Of a stretch of DNA of 43,316 bases, positions 8,323 through 16,900 are shown in pieces (within the stretch, counting starts at the first letter, position 1; the number at the start of each line of letters is the position of its first letter). The position numbers were made by a program, and so were the translations under genes. The DNA is from Nevskia sp. Lineage in GTDB: Bacteria; Pseudomonadota; Gammaproteobacteria; Nevskiales; Nevskiaceae. The stretch spans positions 1-43,316 of the forward strand of contig NZ_JAHFRY010000008.1 in the NCBI RefSeq assembly GCF_023266035.1, in the 5' to 3' direction. The notes below the pieces were generated by a model. That model worked only from the letters and a program-made list of their open reading frames with translations. It was not told the origin of the DNA and did no database searches.

Positions 8323-10137
8323 TCAGTCGAGGCGACGAATGCGGCCGAGCTTCGGTGACGGCACCGGCTGCGCGGCCAGATAGTCGATCAGCACGTCGCG
8401 ATCGACGCCGAACTCGACCCGCTCGGTGCCTTCCAGCAGCACCCGGAACCCGTCACCACCATTGGCCAGAAAGGCATTGACGTTGACCCGGTAGCGGCCG
8501 GTCGGCGACAGCGGCTTGCCGCGCAAGCGGATGCTGGCGGGATCGATGCGCGCCCCGAGCGGCGCGCTCGCCTTCCACGCGTACTCGAAACCCTGGGACG
8601 GCAGCAGGATCGCGTAGCGGCCATCGGCACGCCATTGCTGTTCGAGCAGGGCGTCGATCTGCGCGCCGGTCAGCGTCATCGTCATCAACGCGCCGCCGAA
8701 CGGCTGCACCGTGTAGACCTGCCCGTAAGTGACCGTGCCGGCCGTATCGAGCGGCGCCAGTTCGGCGCGCACGCCGCCGGGATTCATCAGCGCGAAATCG
8801 GCGCGGCGATCGCCCTGTTTCACTGCCGCCGCGAGTTGGGCATCGGCGATCACATAGCCGAGCGGCATTTCGCCAGCCGTGTCCTGTTGCCGTGACAGCG
8901 CGCTGGCGATGCGTCCCACCGGCTGCAAGCTGCGCTCGCGGGAACGGCGATCGAACTCGGCGACGATCGCCGCAACTTGTCGCGACGGCGCCAGCGGCGG
9001 ATAGCGATCGGGTCGCGCGTTCGCGGCGCTGTCGTTGACGATCGGCACATTGCGCGCCGCCGTACTCAGCACGTCGCCGGTGTCGGCAGCGAGCTGGAGA
9101 TCGATATCGGTGAGGTAACGGCCGGCCGAACCGGCGCTGGTCACCAGGATGCTGCGCGCCGGGTCCGACGTCGGCAGCCGGCAGCGATAGACGCGATGGG
9201 TATGGCCGCTGATCACCAGATCGATCGCCGGATCGAGCTTGGCAACGATACCGGTGATCGCGCCGGCAAAACCGGGGCAGCTTTCGTCTTCGAGATCCGC
9301 GCCCACCGGCGGTTCGCCGCCTTCGTGGATCAGCACCACGATCGCCCGCACGCCTTGCTTGGTGAGTGCCGCCGCTTCGCGATTGATCGTCTCGGCTTCG
9401 TCGAGAAAGCGCAGGCCGGCAATGCCGGTGCGGTTGACCAGTTCCGGCGTGCCTTCCAGTGTCAAACCAATGAAGCCAATGCTCAACGGCATGCGGCCGT
9501 CGACGAGGAAGGTCTTGACGCCCACCGCCGGCAGCAGCGGCACGCCGGCCTCGTCGACGACATTGGCCGCCATGTAACGGAAAGCGGCGCCCGGGAATGG
9601 CCCGTTGACGCAGGTGTCCTGACCTGGCTTGCCATCCGGCGCGCAGCCGCCGTGTTGCATCCGCAGCAGCGCGGCACGGCCGCGATCGAACTCGTGATTG
9701 CCGACGGCGCTGAATTCCAGGCCGATGTCGTTCATCACCGCGATCGCCGGCTCGTCGTGAAATAGCGAGCTTTGCAGCGGGCTGGCGCTGATCAGGTCCC
9801 CGGCGGCGACCACGACATTGCGCGGGTTCGCCGCCTTGAGCTGGGCGACCTCTGTCGAGATATAAGACGCACCACCGAGTGGCACCGGAATATCCGGCTG
9901 GCCGGGCCGATCGGGCAACAGGGTCGGATCGCGCGGCGGCAGCAGATTGCCGTGAAAATCGTTCAGCGCGATCAGCTTGACCGCAATGGTCGGCGCGGGC
10001 TGAGCGGCTGCATCCGGCAGTGTTGCGGGCGACTGGCAGGCGGCCAGCAGCAGCGCCGCGGCGAGCGTGCTCAGGCTGCGGCCCGGCTTGAGACCGGGCT
10101 TGGGGAATGAACGGGCGCTGACGGTTGGATTTCGCAT
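8323..10137 (-). CDS. Lipoprotein 5'-nucleotidase / bifunctional metallophosphatase
   Basis: An exported two-metal phosphoesterase of the UshA/CpdB family that releases phosphate and nucleosides from nucleotides in the periplasm. From ATG 10137 it has 604 residues with a lipoprotein signal ending LLLAAC (about residue 34), so it is probably anchored in the outer membrane. Metallophosphatase motifs appear in order: LNDFHGN, AAGDLIS, VGNHEFD, and SGHTHRVYRC. The C-terminal 5'-nucleotidase domain (about 400-600) includes NPGGVRAEL, YGQVYTVQPFGG and NAFLANGGDGF. An in-frame start 7 codons upstream is possible but would lengthen the signal's n-region unusually. It is a single gene, convergent with prlC and divergent from exbD. 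Nucleotide specificity cannot be read from the sequence. Confidence 0.93.
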   Translation of the reverse strand: MRNPTVSARSFPKPGLKPGRSLSTLAAALLLAACQSPATLPDAAAQPAPTIAVKLIALNDFHGNLLPPRDPTLLPDRPGQPDIPVPLGGASYISTEVAQLKAANPRNVVVAAGDLISASPLQSSLFHDEPAIAVMNDIGLEFSAVGNHEFDRGRAALLRMQHGGCAPDGKPGQDTCVNGPFPGAAFRYMAANVVDEAGVPLLPAVGVKTFLVDGRMPLSIGFIGLTLEGTPELVNRTGIAGLRFLDEAETINREAAALTKQGVRAIVVLIHEGGEPPVGADLEDESCPGFAGAITGIVAKLDPAIDLVISGHTHRVYRCRLPTSDPARSILVTSAGSAGRYLTDIDLQLAADTGDVLSTAARNVPIVNDSAANARPDRYPPLAPSRQVAAIVAEFDRRSRERSLQPVGRIASALSRQQDTAGEMPLGYVIADAQLAAAVKQGDRRADFALMNPGGVRAELAPLDTAGTVTYGQVYTVQPFGGALMTMTLTGAQIDALLEQQWRADGRYAILLPSQGFEYAWKASAPLGARIDPASIRLRGKPLSPTGRYRVNVNAFLANGGDGFRVLLEGTERVEFGVDRDVLIDYLAAQPVPSPKLGRIRRLD

Positions 10138-10232
10138 CGCATCGGGCCTCGCAAGCAATGGACCAGAGCATGGCCGGCGCCGATGAAATCGGCTTGACGA
10201 CGAGGCGCGAACGGTTGCTTGTCGCCAACCTT

Positions 10233-10250
10233 CACGAAATCGTCATGAAA
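10233..10250 (-). promoter_or_regulatory. Weak Pho-box-like direct repeat upstream of the nucleotidase
   Basis: On the minus strand, TTTCATG-ACGA-TTTCGTG gives two 7-bp half-sites at an 11-bp period, the geometry of a PhoB box, about 100 bp before the nucleotidase start. The half-sites are poor matches to CTGTCAT, so this is tentative. Confidence 0.2.
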
Positions 10251-10398
10251 ATAAGGCCTTCCGGGCTCAGGAAACGGCATTAGACGGTTCGGGAGGCTGC
10301 GCGATAAACTCGGACCCACTCTCCTGGCACCGATCCTGCTCAGCGTAGCCCCACTACGCCCCGCGGCGTGCCCATTCCGAATCAGGACTCAAGACAAG

Positions 10399-10875
10399 AT
10401 GGCCAAGAAGCGTGTCCACGCAGAAGCCGACCTTTCACCGGTCGCCGAGATCAACATCACCCCGATGGTCGACGTGATGCTGGTGCTGTTGATCATTTTC
10501 ATGGTCACCGCGCCGCTGATGATGTCGCAGCTGCCGGTGACGCTGCCGAAAGCCAGCTCGGCGCAGAGCGACAAGCCCAAGGAGCCGACCGTGGTGTCGA
10601 TCGATTCCAACGGCAACTATTTCATCGACGCCGGCGACGGCCTCGGCCCGCTGGCCACCGCGCCGGACGCACTGCAGCCGCGGCTGATCGAACTGTCCCG
10701 CCAGGACCCGGACACCTTGGTGTTCGTGCAGGGCGATTCGAAGATCCCTTACGGCCGCGTGGTCGATCTGATCGGCCTGGTCAGCCTGTCCGGCTTCAGC
10801 AAGGTCAGCCTGAAATCGAGCAAGGTCGATGGCGGCTTCGGTGGTGACGGCGCCGGACTGACGCCGGTTCCCTGA
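10399..10875 (+). CDS. exbD: Biopolymer transport protein ExbD/TolR family
   Basis: A 158-residue inner-membrane protein with a short cytoplasmic N-terminus, one membrane helix (about residues 22-42) and a periplasmic domain. The signature INITPMVDVMLVLLIIFMV includes Asp25, the proton-coupling residue of ExbD/TolR. ExbD normally works in a complex with the five-subunit ExbB motor to energise TonB or Tol, but no exbB, tolQ or tonB is next to it. The upstream neighbour is divergent and the downstream one convergent, so it is transcribed alone. The C-terminus is extended and Gly-rich. It could be the second or third ExbD of a TonB system whose other parts lie elsewhere. Confidence 0.92.
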   Translation: MAKKRVHAEADLSPVAEINITPMVDVMLVLLIIFMVTAPLMMSQLPVTLPKASSAQSDKPKEPTVVSIDSNGNYFIDAGDGLGPLATAPDALQPRLIELSRQDPDTLVFVQGDSKIPYGRVVDLIGLVSLSGFSKVSLKSSKVDGGFGGDGAGLTPVP

Positions 10876-10885
10876 TTCCGCTTCG

Positions 10886-10915
10886 GCGGGTCCGGCCAAA
10901 GGCTAGACCCGCTTT
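10886..10915. terminator. Probable terminator between exbD and giant protein 1
   Basis: GCGGGTC (10886-10892) pairs with GACCCGC (10906-10912), with an inner GCC/GGC helix, followed by TTT on the plus strand. It lies between two convergent stop codons and most likely ends exbD transcription. Confidence 0.6.
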
Positions 10916-10929
10916 CAGTCCTGGGAAAC

Positions 10930-13900
10930 TCAGGGTCTGACGGCAGGCAGCACGCCCTGTTGCAGCAGGAACTCCGCCACCTGATTGTCGTTCTGCGCGA
11001 ACGATTCCGGCACGTCGCTGAAGCTGTGGCTGGCGCCGGCCACATTGTGGAATTCGCAGACGTTGTTGCCGGCCACCAGGGCATTGCACAGTGCCACCGA
11101 GCGCGACTGGGCAACGGTCACGTCGAGATCACCGTGGTGCACGATCACCGGTGGCATGCGGACATCGAGATGAGAAACCGGTGACAGCGCCTCGGCATTG
11201 ACGCCGAAGCGGTCCGGCCGATAGCCGAGCGCCGGGGAGCTATCGGACACCGGACTCGACAAGGTCAGCGCCGCCGGCGGATACAGCGGCGCAGTCGCCG
11301 CTTCCGAGCCGACGGGCGTCATGCCGATGGCCGTCCACAAGGCCAGATGTCCGCCGGCCGACGAGCCACTGACGACGATCCTGGCCGGGTCGATGCCGAA
11401 CTCGTCGGCGTGATCCTGCACCCAGCGCAGCGCAGCGCGGGCATCGGCCACCGCTTCCAGCGGCGTGGTACCGAAGCGCTGATTGGTGCGGTAGTCGATC
11501 GCGAAGCCGACCATGCCTTGATCGGTCGCGAAGCTCATCCGCGACGTCGACGGCGTACCGGTCACCCAGCCGCCACCGAAGAAGAACAGATAGGCCGGAC
11601 GCTTGATCTCGGCTCGCCAGCCCACCGGCTTGAACACGTGGATGCGCAACGGCACGTCCGGCAGGTTCGAGTTCCGGTAGATATAGGTTTCGGCACCGGA
11701 CAAGGTGGTGGGCGTGGTGCTGAGCGCGTTCGAGGTGGCCTTTTCGCTCAGGGTCGAGCTGACGTTGCCGACCACCAGACGGGCCGTCGTCGTGGCATTG
11801 AACAGCGGCCCCAGGACCATCTGCACGGTGACTCGCGCACCGTTGCCGACGGTGCCGGAGGCCGAGGTGTAGGGTCCGCCGTCGATGCTGTAGGTGCCGC
11901 CGGTGATCGAGATCGGGACCGGCGCATCGACGTTGGACAAGGTCACGGTGTTGCTGGTGATCACGGTGCCGGGCAGCGAATAGCTCAGATCGACGTTGTT
12001 GTCCGGCGACGAAACCCGCGTCAGCGCGAAAGGCGCGGGACGGGTTGTCGGACTCGGCACGGTGGTCACCGAGAACGCGGCACTGACGCCGCTGACCGTC
12101 AGGGTTGCCGTTGCGCGGGCGTTGAAGTTCCGCGAAGCGATGACTTTCACGCTGAGCTGGTCGCCGGCAAGAATGCTGCCGGCATCGGCCACGTACGGAC
12201 CGCCGTTGATGCTGTACTGGCCGCCGACGATCGATACCGGGCTGGGGCTGCTGTTGCCGAACAGCGTGATCGGCGCGCTGACCTGCTCGCTCTGCAGGGC
12301 GACGCCGAACAATGCGGTGAAAGCGAACGGATCGGGCACCGTATCGACCGGCGCGGCGGCGGTCACGCTGTACGCCGCCGAGACCGAGGACGCGCCGGCA
12401 CCGACCACGATCGTCACCGTTGCGGACCGCCCGACGATCGCCGGGGCCTTCACCTGCACTGCCAGCGTGTCGCCGCTGTTGATCATGCCGCCAGCCGTCG
12501 TGAACGGCGCCCCGTTGCGGCTATAGCTGCCGCCGGATATCGACACCGGCACTGCCGTGTTGATGCCGCTGACCACCATCGTGTTGCTGGTCTGGGCCAG
12601 CACCGGGAACGTCGTTGCCGGCCCGAAAAGGACCAGCGGGTCCGGCATTGCATCGGCGGCTTCCGTCGAAACGACGAAGCTGGCGCTGAGGCTGCCGACC
12701 GTCAGCGTCGCCTGGGTCTGGGCATCGGCATCGGGCGCCGCGACCACTTGCACGACGACGCTGGCCCCGTTCGACACCAGCCCCGCCACGCTGGTGAACG
12801 GCGCGCCATTGATGCTGTAAAGGCCGCCGACAATGCTGATCGCGGCAGGGGTGTTGATGCCGCTGATGGTCACCGCGTTGCTGGTCTGGATCGAGCCGCG
12901 AACCACGCCGGCCAGGCTGTTGAACAGCAAAGCATCCGGTGTCGTATCCGGCGTCAGCGTGGCGACGAAGAACGAGGCGCGCGTTGCCCCGGCGCTGAAC
13001 TTGGCCGATATCGTGGTCGACGGACTGGCCGAGGCCTGCACCCGCAGCCTAATCACATCACCCGATATCGCCGTGCCCTTGGCGCTGGTGAACGCGCCGC
13101 CGTTGACGCTGTACTGCGCGGAAGCGTCGCCGCTGATCGAGATCGTGACCGCGGCGGCAATGCCGCTGATGGTGATCGGGTTGCTGATCTGCAAGCTCGA
13201 TGGCAGCGCGCCGTCGATGGCAGCGAACGCGAACGGATCCGGCGCGGTGCCCGGTGCCGACGAACTGGTGGCCACCGTGAACGCGGCGCTGACGCCGCCG
13301 ATCGTCAGGCTCATCGAAGTGCCGCTCGCGGCCGTTGCCGGTGCCCGCAGCCGGACATCGACGGTATCGCCGTTGCGCACGGTGCCGGGGCTGATCGTGT
13401 AGGCACCGCCGTTGATGCGATAGGCAGCCGAAGAATCGCCGCTCAACGAAATCGCCGCCGGCGCCTCGATGCCGCTGACGACGATCACGTTGCTGAGCTG
13501 TACCGCTCCTGCGACCGCGTTGACCACCGGCGCGAAGCTGAACGGATCGGGCACCGTGTCGGCACTGCGGGTGATCACCGTGAACGCGCCGCTGCGGTTG
13601 GCCACGGTCACGGTCGCCGTGCGGCTGGCGCCGAAGTCCGGTGCCGCCGTCAGCCTGACGACGATCGCATCGCCGGGATTGACGGTGCCGGCGTCGCTGC
13701 GGAAATCACCGCCGTTGATGCTGTAACTGCCACTGACGATGCTGATCGGCGATTGCACGGTGATGCCGGTCAGCATCACCGACTGGCTGGACTGGACACT
13801 GCCCGGCGCCACAGCGGAGACGACGCCGAAAGTGAATGGGTCCGGCTGACTGTCGGCGGCGACGGTCACCACGGTGAAGCTCGCCGAAGCATCGCCGATG

Positions 13901-16900
13901 GTCAGCGTCGTGGCGCTGCTGGAGCTGTAGGCGGTCGAGGCGATCACCGCGACGCGGACGCTGTCGCCGGCCCTGACCTGGCCCGCCACCGACGTGAACT
14001 CGCCGCCGTTGATGCTGTAGCTGCCGCTCAGCACCGAGATCGGCGTCGGAATATTGATGCGCATCACCACGATGGCGTCGCTGACCTGGGTCCTGCCCGG
14101 CTCGACGTTGTAGCGGCTGGCGAACGAGAACGGGCTCGGCGTCGAATCGGCCGCCTCGGTGGTCACCGTGAAGGTGCCGGGCACACCGCCGATGGTCACC
14201 GTGGCAATGGTCATCGTGCTCGGCTGGTCCGAGGCCAGGGCCCGGACGCCGACCGTATCCCCGGGCATCAGCGTGCCCGGCTCGGTGGTGTAGCCGCTGT
14301 CGTCGTGCACGCCATCGACCGGCGGCGGCGCGTTGATGCGATAGCTGCCGCCGACGATGGAAATCGGTGTCGGCACGTTGTAGCCGGTGATCAGAGTCGG
14401 GCCGCTGAACCGCACGGAACCTAACAAAGCCTTGTTCGCGGAACGGAAGGAGAATGGGTCCGGGCTGCTGTCCGATCCGGCAGCCGTCACCGTGAAGGCA
14501 CCAACGACATCGCCGATGGTCAGACTGGCGACGCGGCTTTCGCCGCCCACCGAAGACGCCTGCACTTGCACGGCCACGGTATCCCCGGCGTAAACGGTGC
14601 CGGCTGCTGCCGTGAACAGGCTGCCGTTGATGCTGTAGGTCGCCGTCGGATCGCCGGAGATCGAGATGGCGGCAGGTGCATTGATGCCGGTGACGGAGAT
14701 GCTGTTGCTGGTCTGGGTGGATCCTGGCGCGGCGTTGGTGACCGGCGTGAAGCTGAAGGCATCCGGTGTGGTGTCGACGGCCGTGGCGACGGTGGTCACC
14801 GTGTAGCCGGCGCTGATACCGCCGACCGTCACCGTCACCGTGGTGCTAGTGCCGTTGGTGGCTGAGGCCGTCTGCCGCACTTTGAGCGTCTGGCCAGCGC
14901 TGATCGTGCCCGGCTGGTCGGTGTAGACGCCGTCGTTGATGCTGTAGCTGCCGCCGGCGGTGATCGACACCGGGCTGGCGCTGTTGATGCCGCTGATGGT
15001 CACCGCGTTGCTGGTCTGGATCGAGCTCAGCGGCGCATCGGTGACGGGCGTGAAGCTGAAGGCATCCGGGGTGGTGTCCGCGGCCTGGGTGGTGACGGCA
15101 TAAGCAGCGCTGACGCCGCCGATGCTCAGCATCGCCGTGGTCGTGGTGCCATAGCTGGCCGAGGCGGTCTGCCGCACGGTGACGCTCTGGCCGACGGTGA
15201 CCGTGCCGGCCAGGGTCGTGTAGGCGCCGCCGTTGATGTTGTAGCTGCCACCGGTGACGCTGATCGGGCTGGCGGCGTTGATGCCGGCAACGGTGATCGC
15301 GTTGCTGGTCTGCACGCTGTTCGGGGCGACGTCGGTCACCGGCGTGAAGCTGAACGGATCCGGGGTGGTGTCGCTGGCGGCATCGTCGTTGACGATGGTG
15401 CCCGTCGCCTGGGCGCGGCCGATCACGGCGCCGCCGGTCGGAGCGGTGAGATTGACGAAGAAGGTTTCGTCCGGTTCGACGACGGTGTCGCCGCGAATGC
15501 TGATGCTGGCGCTCTTGCTGGTTTCGCCCGGCGCAAACGTCAGGGTCAGGGCACCCCCGGTGTAGTCGCTGCCGCTGGTCGCGGTACCGTTGGCGGTGGT
15601 GGCGCGGACGGTGACGGGGGTCGTGGCGGCCGGGCTCAGGGTGGCGGTGAAGGTGAGGGCCTTGGTACCGCTGTTGCCTTCGGTGGTCGAGGCGTCGCTG
15701 ATGCTCAGGGTCGGACCGGCGAGGTCGTCGCTGACGATGGTGCCCACGCCTTGCGGGTCGGCCAGGCTGGCGCCGACCGGGTTGCTCAGGTTGACGAGGA
15801 CGGTTTCGCTGGGCTCGACGACGGTGTCACCGAGCACCGCAACGGTGATCGTCTGGCTGGTGGTGCCGGCCGGGAAGCTCAAGCTGCCGCTGCCGGCGGT
15901 GTAGTCGCTGCCCGCCTGGGCGGTGCCGTCAGCGGTGGCGTAGTCGACCGTGACCAGCGTCGGGGCGGCACCGTTCAGGCTGACCGTGAACACCATGTTG
16001 GTGATGCCGCTATTGCCTTCGGCGATCGAGACGTCGTCGATCGACAAAGCAGGCAGCTGGGTGGTGACGTTGAACGGGGCGCTGACGCCGCCGATGGTCA
16101 GGGTGGCCGTGGTGGTGGTGGCCAGACTGGTCGACGCGGTCTGCTGGATGCGGACGGTCTGGCCGGCCAGCACGGTGCCGGCGGCGGTCGTGTAGTCGCC
16201 GCTGTTGAGGCTGTAGCTACCGCCGACGATCGAGATCGGGCTGCCGGTGTTGATGCCGCTGACGGTGATCGCTTCGCTGGTCTGCACGCTGCCGGCGGCC
16301 ACACCGGTCAGGGCACCGAAGCTGAAGGCGTCCGGTGTCGTGTCGGCAGCCAGTGTCGTCACGGCATACGGGGCGCTGACGCCGCCGATGGTGACCGTTG
16401 CCGTGGTCGTGGTGCCGAAGCTCGCCGAGGCGGTCTGCTGCACGGTCACCGTCTGGCCCACCGTCACCGTGCCCGCTGCCGTCGTGTACGCCCCGCCGTT
16501 GAGGCTGTAGCTGCCACCCGCCACGCTGATCGGGCTCGCCGCATTGATCCCGCTCACCGTGATCGCGTTGCTCGTCTGCACGCTGCTCAGCCCAACGCCA
16601 TTCGCCGCCGTGAAGCTGAACGCGTCCGGTGTCGTGTCCGTCACAACACCGTCGTCGTTGAGGATCGTCCCCACCGCCTGTGCACGGCCAATCACCGCCC
16701 CACCCGTCGGACTCGACAGATTCACGTAAAACACTTCGTCAGCCTCCGAAACCGTGTCCCCGCGAATGCCGATGCCGACCATCTTGGTGGTTTCGCCGGC
16801 CAGGAACGTCAGGGTCTGACTGCCGCCATTGAAATCTGATCCGCTGGTCGCGGTGCCGTTCACGGTTGCCGCCCGCACCGTCACGGTCACCGTTGCCGCC

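Noticed and set aside
11347-14424. 1025-residue open frame on the plus strand inside giant gene 1
   Set aside because: It is antisense to a gene with clear repeat and domain structure. Its translation is Arg/His/Asp-rich without domains, typical of the complementary strand of high-GC coding DNA. The similar long frame at 26466-27722 has the same cause.
14652-16769. The duplicated 2.1-kb block considered as an insertion sequence or a CRISPR array
   Set aside because: It is coding sequence in phase within two giant genes, with no transposase, terminal inverted repeats or target duplications, and the internal repeats are about 285-bp protein repeats rather than short repeats with spacers.
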